Source: Bryocella elongata
Lineage (GTDB): Bacteria > Acidobacteriota > Terriglobia > Terriglobales > Acidobacteriaceae
NCBI RefSeq assembly: GCF_900108185.1
Contig: NZ_FNVA01000004.1
Span: 1-64,000, forward strand
DNA length: 64,000 nt
Direction: 5' to 3'
The position numbers and the translations under genes are program-made. The notes beneath the pieces are model-generated. The model had not been told where the DNA came from. It was given only the letters and a program-made list of their open reading frames with translations, and searched no databases. Below, in pieces: positions 49,716 through 60,611 of this stretch (position 1 is its first letter; the number at the start of each line of letters is the position of its first letter).

Positions 49716-51982
49716 ATGCTGAAGCCAGGACAAGGTCGTGTTCGCAGGTACACGCTGGCGTTGGCCTTGGGAGCCGGTCTTAGCATGCTGGTGTGGTCGA
49801 GCGCTTCGAGGCTGCGCATCGCACACGCCGCTGAAGATCCTGTCACAAAGCAACAGACCGAGCGCAAGGTTTACGCCGACGGCGTGCGACAGACCTATCT
49901 CTACATCGCTGCAGGCGCCTCCGAAGCGGTGTATGGAAAGGGCAAGCTGGCGTTGCCTGGCAATGCCGCGATAGAAGGCGGCGACTTCATCCCATCGACG
50001 GCCTTCCCGACGGCAGAGTACTGCGGACATTGCCATCAGGAGGCGTACGCGCAATGGCGGCAGGCGCTTCATTCGAACTCGTTCCGGACGCCGTTTTATC
50101 GGACCAGCGTCAACCTGCTGATTCACGAGAAGGGCATTGCCTTTGCGCGGCACTGCGACAGCTGCCACAACCCCATCGCGGTTGTTTCAGGATCTCTGGA
50201 CGCTCATGCCACGGCGGACAGGAGCTTTGACCGCGATGGCCTGACCTGCATGACCTGCCACTCGATTCAACAGGTGGACAGCAAGCTTGGCAACGGCAGT
50301 TACGTGCTGGGCGTCCCGGCAGTGATGGTGGATGCGGATGGGAAGCGCATCCCCGGCATGGTGCCCGATGCGGAGATCCTTGCTCACCTGGATCGTCACT
50401 CCCAGGCGGTGATGCAGAAGATCTATCAATCGCCGGAGTTCTGCTCCGCGTGCCACAAGGCGAACCTGCCCGTGATGCTGAACGACTACAAGTGGATCAG
50501 AGCCTTCAGCGCGTACGACGAATGGCAGGGCTCGAAGTATTCCAAGCAAAATCCTCTGGTCTTCTACACGGCGGACTACACGACGTGTCAGGGCTGCCAC
50601 ATGAAGCGTGAGGCCATCATGCTGCGGGAGCCAGGCGCGAAGCGAGGCATGTTTACATCGCACCGTTGGCTTGCCGGAAACACCGCCGTTCCCTTCTACA
50701 TGGGATTCGACGAGCAGCTGAAGCGGACGACCGAGTTCCTGCAGTCCGGCAACTTTCTCAACGTGGATATCTTTGGGATGAAGACCTCCGGGACGGATGC
50801 ATTGCAGGCGCCGCTCGGATCTGTTCCGTTCAAGGTCGATCCCGCGAAGACGCTGGAGACCTACGTGGTCATCCAGAGCAAGGCGATCGGCCACTCATTG
50901 ATCCCCGAGGTGCGTGATCTCTATGAAGCCTGGGTCTCCTTCAAGGTCACCGACGCGAAAGGAAAGACGGTTTACGAGAGCGGCTACCTGCGGCCGGATG
51001 GAACGCTCGAACCTGGCGCGCATAGCTTCACGAATCGACCGGTGAACTCGGCCGGTGACTTTGTGGACAACCACAGGGTCTGGACGATCCACTCGGTTGC
51101 CTACGATAACTCGATTCCGGCAGGGCGCTCGACCCTGGTGCGGTACCGCTTCCGAGTTCCGGACGGGGTGCAGTGGCCCATCACCGTGAGGGCTGCGGTC
51201 GAATACAGGCACCTGCGCCAGAGCTATCTGAACAATGTTCTTGGGGAGGGCCACCCTGCGTACCCGGTCGTCGAAGTGACCTCGCGCAGCCGAGTGATCA
51301 ACGCTGGAGACAACAGCGTGACGCCGGCGCTGGCGACCGACAATCCTGACTGGATGCGCTGGAACAACCTTGGCATATCGTATTTGGATCAATTGCAGTA
51401 CGCGGAGGCTATGGATGCGTTTGAGCACGTAACCAGGCTCCGGCCCGACTACAAGGATGGCTTCATCAACCTTGGTCTCAATGACATCGAGTGGGAGAAA
51501 TATGCCGACGCCCGGGCGCCTCTTGAGAAGGCACTCGCGCTGGCCCCGCACGATGCGCGAGCGCTCTACTACCTGGCGCTGGTGGAACGTCGCGGGCACC
51601 ACCCGGAGCAGGCGATCGCAGATCTCGAAGAGGTGCTGTCGCAGTATCCGCGGGCACGTGACGCATTGCGGGAGTTGGGCATCAGCTACTACCAGCAACA
51701 TCGCGCCGAAGAGGCCGTGGCGACGTTCAAGAGATTACAGAACGTTGATCCGGACGACCTTGCTGCTCACTATAACTTGGCGGTGCTCTATCGGCGACTC
51801 GGGATGAAAGCCGAGGCGCAAAAGGAATCCGCCCAGTATGCGATGAAGTGGATCGATCCCGGGGCACCGACGTACTCCCTGGAGTATCTGCGCAAGCATC
51901 CCGAAATCTCCAATGAAAGCGTGCCATGGCATGTCCACGCCGATGACGCGCACGAAATGAGCACCGCCAAGGCAGGAGCCCA

Positions 51983-51986
<4 letters not shown>
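49716..51986 (+). CDS. Pentaheme c-type cytochrome fused to C-terminal TPR repeats
   Basis: 756 residues. After an N-terminal export signal (YTLALALGAGLSMLVWSSA) come five haem-attachment motifs: CGHCH (103-107), CDSCH (147-151), CMTCH (178-182), CSACH (243-247) and CQGCH (291-295). The layout is like cytochrome c554-type multiheme proteins. A beta-rich middle domain follows (about 380-540), and the last 200 residues hold TPR units (ISYLDQLQYAEAMDAFEHVTRLRPDYKD, YLALVERRGHHPEQAIADLEEVL). It presumably transfers electrons in the periplasm while docking to partners. A TATAAT sits nine bases before the ATG, so the mRNA may be leaderless. The stop overlaps the GTG start of the next gene by four bases (GTGA). 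Confidence 0.87.
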
Positions 51987-53886
<1,900 letters not shown>

Positions 53887-53887
<1 letters not shown>

Positions 53888-54354
53888 TGTGGCGACTCTG
53901 CCTGCTCGTGCTGCTGCTCCCGCTCTGTGCCCAGGCGCATGCGCAAGCAGCCTGCCCCTGGATGACGAACGGTACCGCCGCCAAGGCGTTAGGAGGAGAT
54001 GTAACCGTCATCGTGCGCGTCTCGGGGGGAGCGGGCACATGCGACTTCCTGCGGGACGCAGGAAAGGGCTCCGAAGGACGCACGCCTGAAGAGAGTGATC
54101 GGCTCATGATTCAGGTAAGCCCACTGCCGCCGAAGGAATGTGTCACCGGAGAGCCCGTCGTCGGCATCGGGGAAGATTCCCTGTACTGCACGAGTACCTT
54201 TGACGGCATGCAACGTGAGATCATCCGCGGGCGGGTCAGGGAGACTTACTTCGTCGTAATCCTGTCCTCGGACACGAAGGGTGCCACTTCCAGAACCACC
54301 GCACGAGCCAACCTGGAGCAAGCCGCGGAACAGATCGCTGGCAACCTGTTTTGA
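53887..54354 (+). CDS. Small secreted protein of unknown function
   Basis: 155 residues with a signal peptide (MWRLCLLVLLLPLCAQAHA). The mature part has four cysteines (ACPWMTNGTAAKALGG, GTCDFLR, KECVTG and LYCTS), probably forming two disulfides, and a beta-rich pattern. I do not recognise a family. The GTG start shares one base with the stop of the ASPIC gene, so it is translated with the cytochrome-TPR and FG-GAP genes and may be part of the same surface complex. No terminator is evident downstream. Confidence 0.7.
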
Positions 54355-54994
54355 GCCCTCTCCGCTGAAAGCTGCCCCCCCTCGTAGTTCATGTCGAGGA
54401 GGTATCTGGTGAGTTTCAAGTTCCATCAAGAGGTTGTTTTCCGCCATCGTGGGCCTATATGCCGGACTCCCCCGATCCTTGTGACTGTCGTTGTTCCCCT
54501 CTGGTGCCAACACGAGCGCCAAACCCTCTCGCTTGCTGATCTGCAGAATGAGATTGCACACGCAGCCAGTCAAACTTGCGCGCTAAGGCACTCGCTACCG
54601 GGTGGATGTTCGGGCTTAGGCTTTGATCGAGGAGTTTGCTGAAATGAGGGTGGTCTTCGATGCCTCGAATGACCCGGCGAATCTCTCCCCGCTTCTCCAG
54701 TAGGTGAAGCCCGGAATCCCCAATTGCGGCCTCCCCGTGATCCACGGACAGTCGATTCCTGCCCGGTCAGGATTTTGGTCGCAAATCGGTAGCATTGAGC
54801 ACCGATTGGGCCGTTTCCGCTGACGGAGCCGGTATAAGTTCCTTGCCGTAAACAAAACGCCTATATTGCCGTTCATGTTACGGAAGCACCTTTAGCTGTT
54901 CCCCCACTCTCTTGACGTGAATCCAACTTCTTGCGTCCACTCGGTCGGCAAAGGAGCGCTGGGACTGGCTATCCATGAATCGAGAGATGAAACG
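54355..54994. other. About 640 bases without a supported gene, between convergent units
   Basis: Frames on both strands (for example 54391-54642 plus, 54455-54745 minus) show no known domain, and composition is lower in GC than the neighbours. The region could hold decayed sequence. No clear terminator for either flanking unit was found. Confidence 0.5.
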
Positions 54995-56422
54995 TCAGTC
55001 AGGCAAGACCACTGGAAAGGAAAATACAAACGTTGCTCCCTCCCTTGGGGTCGGTTCAAAACGTAGTGTGCCCCCGGAGCGCGTCACAACCAGATCTGCA
55101 ATGGCCAGCCCCAGTCCGGAGCCATAAGGCGAACTCTCTGGCTTTTCGTTTCCGACGTAGAAGCGATCGAAGATACGGCCCGCGGACTTGGTCGGGATAC
55201 CTGGCCCCTGATCCTCGATCAACAGTTCGACCATTGAGGGGCTGCCATTGGCGATGAACGTTGCGACAGTGACGGTGCCGCCTGCAGGCGAGAACTTGAC
55301 TGCATTGTGGAGGACGTTGAGGATCGCGAGCCGCAGCAAACTCCGGTCACCAAAGATCCGGCTCTCCCTTTCAGCTGGGTTCTGCTCGATCAAGCGAATT
55401 CCGCGATCCTCGGCCAGGACCTCTAGCACGCCGATCACCTCTCTTATGAGGGGCTGCAGGAGGAACACAGCCTGGTTGTTACTAAGTTGCGTCGCCTCAG
55501 CTCGAGCGAGTAGCAGAAGGCTTTCGATCGTAGAGCCTAAGCGGCTCGTCTCTTCCAGCATGCTGCTTAGTGTGTCGCGATATTGCTCCACGGATCTGGC
55601 CTGCTGTAACGCGACTTCACCGGTGGCGCGGAGGGCGGCGAGCGGTGTGCGGAGTTCGTGGGCAGCATCCGCGGTAAAACGCTGTAGCTGGGTGAACGCC
55701 GCTTCCAGCCGCTGCAGTAGGGCATTGAAGACATTTGCCATCTGCCCAAGCTCGTCGTTGCGATCGACAGTAGGCAGGCGGTCGTGGAGGTCATGTGCTG
55801 TGATGCGCTCGGCGTGGGAGATCATCTCGCCGAGGGGTTTGAGCGCACGCCCCGTTACGGCCTGCCCGATCGCACCCGCAAGCAACAAGGCGAGGGGGAC
55901 TGCGAGCAATAACAGCAACAGGAACTGGCGCATCCGCGCGTGGAACGGATCGAGGCTATACGCGAGACGGATGACGAAAAGCCGCTGTCCCATGCCGTGG
56001 ATGTGACTTACGAGGAAGACGTGCGTCCCATCGGTGAGCGTGAAGCGCCGCTCGTCGAATCCATGCTCACCCTCCGCGGGCAGTAATGCACCTCCGAGAG
56101 ACATGCCATGAAGCGTGGGGCTTCTGTAGACGAGAGTATCTGAGGCCGCGTCACGAACCTCCAGCATGCGATCGACGAGCAGGTGTGACTGCGGACGAGA
56201 GAAGTAGTCCTGGTGCAACTGGAGTTGGCCATGTGTGTCGAAGTACAGCAGCCCTTCCACCGTGACGATGTCCTGCACCTCGTCATGCAGCATCTGCCGG
56301 GTAAGCACGGCACTCTGAAAGGCGAAGACCAGAGCGGCATAGACCAGCAACAGGACGCCGAGCACAGAGAGGTAATAGAGGGTAAGCCGCGACCTCAACG
56401 TGGTCGCTCTGGGTAACTTCAT
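54995..56422 (-). CDS. OmpR-type partner sensor histidine kinase
   Basis: About 475 residues: a first transmembrane helix (LTLYYLSVLGVLLLVYAALVFAF), a periplasmic sensor of roughly 140 residues, a second helix (FLLLLLLAVPLALLLAGAIG) and HAMP. The H-box FTADAAHELRTPLAALRATGE and the HATPase boxes follow (NVLHNAVKFS, EDQGPGIP, GSGLGLAIADLV). It resembles CusS/QseC-type kinases. The ATG at 56420-56422 overlaps the regulator's stop by four bases; a longer upstream frame is not credible. It is divergent from an RND efflux system and probably senses the compound that system removes. Confidence 0.9.
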   Translation of the reverse strand: MKLPRATTLRSRLTLYYLSVLGVLLLVYAALVFAFQSAVLTRQMLHDEVQDIVTVEGLLYFDTHGQLQLHQDYFSRPQSHLLVDRMLEVRDAASDTLVYRSPTLHGMSLGGALLPAEGEHGFDERRFTLTDGTHVFLVSHIHGMGQRLFVIRLAYSLDPFHARMRQFLLLLLLAVPLALLLAGAIGQAVTGRALKPLGEMISHAERITAHDLHDRLPTVDRNDELGQMANVFNALLQRLEAAFTQLQRFTADAAHELRTPLAALRATGEVALQQARSVEQYRDTLSSMLEETSRLGSTIESLLLLARAEATQLSNNQAVFLLQPLIREVIGVLEVLAEDRGIRLIEQNPAERESRIFGDRSLLRLAILNVLHNAVKFSPAGGTVTVATFIANGSPSMVELLIEDQGPGIPTKSAGRIFDRFYVGNEKPESSPYGSGLGLAIADLVVTRSGGTLRFEPTPREGATFVFSFPVVLPD

Positions 56423-57120
56423 GCCTGCGGCTCCCGCAGGCAGAAGCCAACCCCGCGCACCGTCTGCAGCAGCTTTACGCGGAAAGGATCGTCGATCTTC
56501 CTGCGCAGCCTCGCCATCTGCACATCGATGACGTTGTCGATGGGAGTGAAGCGTGAGGTTTCGCGCCATACATCGCGAGCGAGCATCTCTCGGGAGACCG
56601 TTCGTCCGCAGTTGCGCGCGAGATAGAGCAGCAGATCGAACTCTCGCGCCGTCAGCTCCAGGTTTGCATTCCCCCGCGATGCCGTGCGGGCCTTGATGTC
56701 GAGCAACAGGTCGGCGATTCGCTCGGTCGAACTCTCTCGGGCAGGCAGCAGGCGCCGCAGAAGGGCATCAATCCGCGCCAGCAGCTCCGCGAAGGAGAAT
56801 GGCTTGCCCAGGTAGTCGTCTGCGCCTGTGGTCAACCCGGACACGCGGTCCTCGACCGTATTGTGCGAGGTCAGGATCAGCACACGGACATCGACGCCTT
56901 CTTCGCGAATCTGGCGAAGAATCTCAAGCCCGTTACGGTGCGGCAGCGTGAGGTCGAGCAGGAGAAGATCCGGCCGTAGGCGATGGACGAGGAAGAAGCC
57001 TTCCTCGCCGGAGGAGGCAGTGGTTACCTCATAGCCAGCCGACTCGATGCCGGAGACGAGCGCCTCGGTGAGCTTTCGGTCGTCTTCGATAATCAGGATC
57101 TTCGGCCGCGCTGCAGTCAT
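56419..57120 (-). CDS. OmpR-family response regulator
   Basis: About 233 residues. The receiver domain has the acidic pair in ILIIEDDRK, the phosphorylated aspartate in LLLLDLTLP, the T in VLILTSHN and the lysine in YLGKPFSF. The C-terminal winged helix carries LTAREFDLLLYLARNCGRTVSREML and VDVQMARLRRKI, typical of CusR/CopR-like regulators. The start is taken as the ATG at 57120; an ATG at 57144 lies eight codons upstream. It is the first gene of the RR-kinase pair, divergent from the secreted protein/RND operon, whose promoter region contains direct repeats suited to such a regulator. Confidence 0.9.
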   Translation of the reverse strand: MTAARPKILIIEDDRKLTEALVSGIESAGYEVTTASSGEEGFFLVHRLRPDLLLLDLTLPHRNGLEILRQIREEGVDVRVLILTSHNTVEDRVSGLTTGADDYLGKPFSFAELLARIDALLRRLLPARESSTERIADLLLDIKARTASRGNANLELTAREFDLLLYLARNCGRTVSREMLARDVWRETSRFTPIDNVIDVQMARLRRKIDDPFRVKLLQTVRGVGFCLREPQA

Positions 57121-57185
57121 GGAGTTCCCGTCTATCAACATCATTTCTCAGGCTGCGAAGAGAGACAAGGCCGACGGTGAAAGAT

Positions 57186-57202
57186 GTCAGGAAGTCGTCA
57201 GG
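57186..57202. promoter_or_regulatory. Direct repeat, candidate OmpR-family binding site
   Basis: GTCAGG occurs at 57186-57191 and again at 57197-57202, 11 bases apart, the phasing used by OmpR/PhoB-type dimers. It lies in the 134-base gap between the two-component system and the RND operon. Two six-base repeats can arise by chance. Confidence 0.35.
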
Positions 57203-57254
57203 CTATGTAAGGCGGCGAGATGGTCCACTCCGGCTAAGAAGACTGGAGGTCCTC

Positions 57255-58055
57255 ATGACCACACGTTTCGTCGCTTCCTCGTTACTCGCCGGTGCCGCGA
57301 TCACAGCCGTCGCGCTTGGGGCAGCAACACCCACGCTGGCTCAGACGGCAAACAACTCCTCTCCTGCACCGGAGCTACCCGCGCGCACAACTATTCCTAT
57401 CGTCTTCACTCGCACCGTCTCCGCGGGGAACGCTCACCCAGGCGACGTAGTCGAGGCGCGCACGACGCAGCCGGTGCACCTGGCCGGGGGCAGTGCGATT
57501 AAGAGTGGAGCGGTGATCCGTGGCCACGTAGTGACCTCGAGCAGCTTCGCGTATGACAAGACTCCCTATGCGCGGCAGAGGCCGGCGGTGCTCGCAATTC
57601 AGTTTGACAGCCTGAACCTCGGCGGGAGCGCCCTGCCATTGCGCGTGGTGGTTCGCGCGGTGGCGAGTCCCATCGCCACGAACGATGCATTGACTTCTGG
57701 CCCGTCCGACATGGACCCACTCCGCACGCTGAAGCTGGTCGGAGGCGATTTGCTGACACCTTCGCAGAAAGAGGTCACCAATGCCGAGGGCGATGTGGTC
57801 GCGTATCAGCATAAGGATGGCGTGTATGCACACTTGATCGCGAATGGACGCTGCGATGGAGGCGAGGACGAGGTGCCTATGGGTGTGTTTTCCGCCAATG
57901 CCTGCGGCCTTTACGGCTTTGGCGATGTGGCTGCGACGGAACTTGGCTCGGCGACGGTGCCCTCACAGATGACGCTGGTGTCAACGCATACCTCGCCCAA
58001 GCTGTGGAAGAACACGAGCGCGCTGCTCGAGGTACTTCCGGCGCGGTCGCGCTAA
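57255..58055 (+). CDS. Secreted protein of unknown function at the head of the RND operon
   Basis: 266 residues with a signal peptide (TTRFVASSLLAGAAITAVALGAATPTLAQ). The mature part is beta-rich and begins LPARTTIPIVFTRTVSAGNAHPGDVVEARTTQPVHLAGG, then SAIKSGAVIRGHV. This pattern, an 'r-type' barrel with a GxxIPxGxxVxGxV-like motif, appears in many acidobacterial exported proteins of unknown role. GGAGG precedes the ATG. The gene ends five bases before the outer-membrane factor, so it is co-transcribed with the pump and may be an accessory or substrate-related factor. Confidence 0.72.
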   Translation: MTTRFVASSLLAGAAITAVALGAATPTLAQTANNSSPAPELPARTTIPIVFTRTVSAGNAHPGDVVEARTTQPVHLAGGSAIKSGAVIRGHVVTSSSFAYDKTPYARQRPAVLAIQFDSLNLGGSALPLRVVVRAVASPIATNDALTSGPSDMDPLRTLKLVGGDLLTPSQKEVTNAEGDVVAYQHKDGVYAHLIANGRCDGGEDEVPMGVFSANACGLYGFGDVAATELGSATVPSQMTLVSTHTSPKLWKNTSALLEVLPARSR

Positions 58056-58060
58056 AGCTG

Positions 58061-59368
58061 ATGGTAGCCACTCTTCGACTGCTGGTGCTCACGCTGCCCA
58101 TCTGCACGGTTGCCGCCTCTTGCGCGCAGACGGAGGTACCAGTGAGCAGCACTTTGACGCTGGCACACGCTGAGGCCATCGCACTCGCGCATCAGCCCGC
58201 CATGCTTGCGGCCCAGCTGCGTTCACAAGCTGCAGCGGAGCGGACGCGGGAGGCGCGCTCAGGACTGTTGCCGACCGTGGTGTTCAATGCTTCGGGTGTT
58301 CGTGTAGCGGATGCCGGGACGTCCACTGCGGCGGGGAACATCACGACGTCCTCGATCTCGGGCCGTTTTGCTTATGGAGCGAATCTTTCGCAGCTGGTGA
58401 CGGATTTCGGACGCAAGCATGCTCTCGTGGAAAGCTTGCATGCGAGCGCTGGGGCACAGGCCGAGATGGCCACACTCTCGAGAGCGCAAGTGCGTCTCAA
58501 CGTGCGGGAGAGCTACTTCGCGGTGCTCGGTGCGGAGGCCGTTCTGCGGGCGGCGCAGGCTGCACTGGACAGCCGCCGGCTTGTAGTGCGGCAACTCACC
58601 GCCCTGACGCAAAGCGAGCTTCGGTCCACACTGGATCTGAACTTCGCGAACGTGCTTGCGAGCCAGGCGGAGCTCGCGGTCGTGGAGGCGCAGAGCAACG
58701 TTGTTCAGGCACGTACCCATCTCGCCACGGCCATGGGACAGGCCCAGGAGGTGAGCGCGGCGCTCGAGGACATTGCGGCGACTTCGCAGCCGCTTCCCCC
58801 GCTTCCCGAGGGCCTGCAACACGAGGCTCAAACACAGCGTGCGGACTTGAGCGCGGCGAAAGACGAATCGCGCGCCGCCACGGAGTACGCGGCTGCTGAG
58901 AAGCGGCTCGACCGGCCTACGCTGAACGTGCTGGCGGCGGCGGGGCAGGTCCCATTTCACGATCACACGCTGAAGGATAATTACGCCGCTGCCGGCTTCA
59001 ACCTCAGCATCCCCGTCTTCAACGGGGGCTTGTTTGCGGCTCGCCGCCGGGCAGCGGAGCTGGAAGCAGGCGCCCGTGTTGAAGACGAGCAACAGGTCTC
59101 GCTTGTTGTGAACGAGCAGGTGCATGACGCGTGGCTGCATGCCGATGCCGCCTATCGCACCCTCGATGTAACCGCGCGGCTGGTCGCACAAAGCCGCGAA
59201 GCGCTTCGACTGGCGCAAGACCGCTACGACGCCGGTCTTGGTTCGGTCGTCGAGCTTAACGAAGCCCAGCTCAACGAAACCTCCGCGGAGATCAGTGCAG
59301 CTTCCGCGGTCGACACCTACCTCACCCGTCGCGCCGAGCTCGACTTCGCGGCTGGACTTCTCAACTGA
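58061..59368 (+). CDS. TolC/OprM-family outer-membrane factor of an RND system
   Basis: 435 residues with an export signal that ends TVAASCAQ, a possible lipobox, suggesting an OprM-like lipoprotein. Two OEP repeats are present: LTLAHAEAIALAHQPAMLAAQLRSQAAAE with GLLPTVVFNASG, and a second with AAAGFNLSIPVFNGGLFAARRRAAELEA and LAQDRYDAGLGSVVELNEAQLN. The start is the ATG at 58061, five bases after the preceding stop; the longer upstream frame overlaps that gene. It forms the outer-membrane duct for the adaptor and pump encoded next (4- and 30-base gaps). Confidence 0.88.
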   Translation: MVATLRLLVLTLPICTVAASCAQTEVPVSSTLTLAHAEAIALAHQPAMLAAQLRSQAAAERTREARSGLLPTVVFNASGVRVADAGTSTAAGNITTSSISGRFAYGANLSQLVTDFGRKHALVESLHASAGAQAEMATLSRAQVRLNVRESYFAVLGAEAVLRAAQAALDSRRLVVRQLTALTQSELRSTLDLNFANVLASQAELAVVEAQSNVVQARTHLATAMGQAQEVSAALEDIAATSQPLPPLPEGLQHEAQTQRADLSAAKDESRAATEYAAAEKRLDRPTLNVLAAAGQVPFHDHTLKDNYAAAGFNLSIPVFNGGLFAARRRAAELEAGARVEDEQQVSLVVNEQVHDAWLHADAAYRTLDVTARLVAQSREALRLAQDRYDAGLGSVVELNEAQLNETSAEISAASAVDTYLTRRAELDFAAGLLN

Positions 59369-59372
59369 CCTC

Positions 59373-60581
59373 ATGACCCCTACGCTCAGAAGCTACGCCA
59401 TTCTCCCGCTGCTCGCGGCCGCTGTGACGCTCACCTCTTGCCGGCAGCCTCTGCCGCCGGCCGCAGCTGTGCCGGTGGTGCCGGTCGCAACCGTGGGTCT
59501 CGCGACGCTGAGCAACGATCTTTCCGTGACCGCCGAGTTTCGTCCCTACCAGGCTGTCGACGTGATGTCCAAGGTTGCGGGCTACGTTCGCAACATCAAC
59601 GTGGACATCGGTGACCAGGTCCGGAGTGGACAGGTGCTCGCGACGCTTGAGGTTCCGGAAATGCAGAGCGATGTCAGTCGTGCGAAGGCCGGAGTCGCTG
59701 CAGCCGAAGCCAACGTCGCCACAGCGCAGACAGCGATCGACCGCGCCCAGGCTCAGACCAACATCGCGGCGCTTTCGTACCAGCGGATCCAGGCGGTTGC
59801 CATGAAAGACAAAGGCCTGGTACCCCGGCAGGAGGTCGACGTAGCGCAATCGCGGCAGTTGGAGGCCGCAGCTCAGCTCGCCAGCGCGCAGAGCACACTG
59901 CAGGCCGCACAGCAGTCCGGGCTGCAGGCGCAACAGGAATATGCACGCACGCAACAGATGTTCGAGTACACCATCATCCGTGCGCCTTTCGCTGGTGTCA
60001 TCACCAAACGGTATGCGAACACGGGAGCGATGATTCAGGCTGGCACCGCGTCGCAGTCGCAGGCAATGCCGGTCGTCACGCTTGCGCAGGATAGCCCGCT
60101 GCGTCTCATCCTTCCTGTGCCCGTCACGGACGTGGCCTTAATTCGCGATGGCCAGATGGCGGATGTCGTTGTTGCCAGCCTGCATCGCACGCTGCACGGC
60201 ACGGTCACGCGCTCTGCCGACGCCATCTCGACTTCAACGCGCACGATGGATACCGAGATCGATGTGCCGAATGTTGACGGCTCTCTGATCCCCGGCATGT
60301 ATGCCGAGGTGCATCTGCATCTGGCCGCGCGCCCTGATGTGCTCAGTGTTCCCCTCGATGCAATCGACGGGTTGGGGACCTCCGTCGAGCAGGCATATGT
60401 GGTTCGGGACGGCATCGTTCACCTGGTTACGGTGACCACCGGGCTACAGACCCCAAGTCGCATTGAAGTGCTCTCGGGCCTGCGCGCTGGCGATGAGGTG
60501 ATTGTTGGCCGCCATACCGGGCTCTTCGACGGCGAGAAGGTTCAGCCGCAGCCCGCCGGCTACGAAGCCAACCACACATAA
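59373..60581 (+). CDS. RND efflux periplasmic adaptor (membrane fusion lipoprotein)
   Basis: 402 residues with a lipoprotein signal (LLAAAVTLTSC, lipobox LTSC). The lipoyl halves are VDVMSKVAGYVRNINVDIGDQVRSGQVLATLEVPE and IRAPFAGVITKRYANTGAMIQ, flanking a coiled-coil hairpin rich in Ala and Gln (about 105-190). A beta-barrel (LRLILPVPVTDVALIRDGQMADV) and membrane-proximal domain follow. It connects the RND pump to the TolC-like protein. The ATG at 59373 follows the previous stop by four bases. Confidence 0.9.
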   Translation: MTPTLRSYAILPLLAAAVTLTSCRQPLPPAAAVPVVPVATVGLATLSNDLSVTAEFRPYQAVDVMSKVAGYVRNINVDIGDQVRSGQVLATLEVPEMQSDVSRAKAGVAAAEANVATAQTAIDRAQAQTNIAALSYQRIQAVAMKDKGLVPRQEVDVAQSRQLEAAAQLASAQSTLQAAQQSGLQAQQEYARTQQMFEYTIIRAPFAGVITKRYANTGAMIQAGTASQSQAMPVVTLAQDSPLRLILPVPVTDVALIRDGQMADVVVASLHRTLHGTVTRSADAISTSTRTMDTEIDVPNVDGSLIPGMYAEVHLHLAARPDVLSVPLDAIDGLGTSVEQAYVVRDGIVHLVTVTTGLQTPSRIEVLSGLRAGDEVIVGRHTGLFDGEKVQPQPAGYEANHT

Positions 60582-60611
60582 CGCCAAAGCCACCTAAGCG
60601 AGCGCACAAGA

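Noticed and set aside
54391-54745. Short frames on both strands in the 54.4-55.0 kb gap
   Set aside because: No domains, poor starts; the two strands conflict and neither looks coding.
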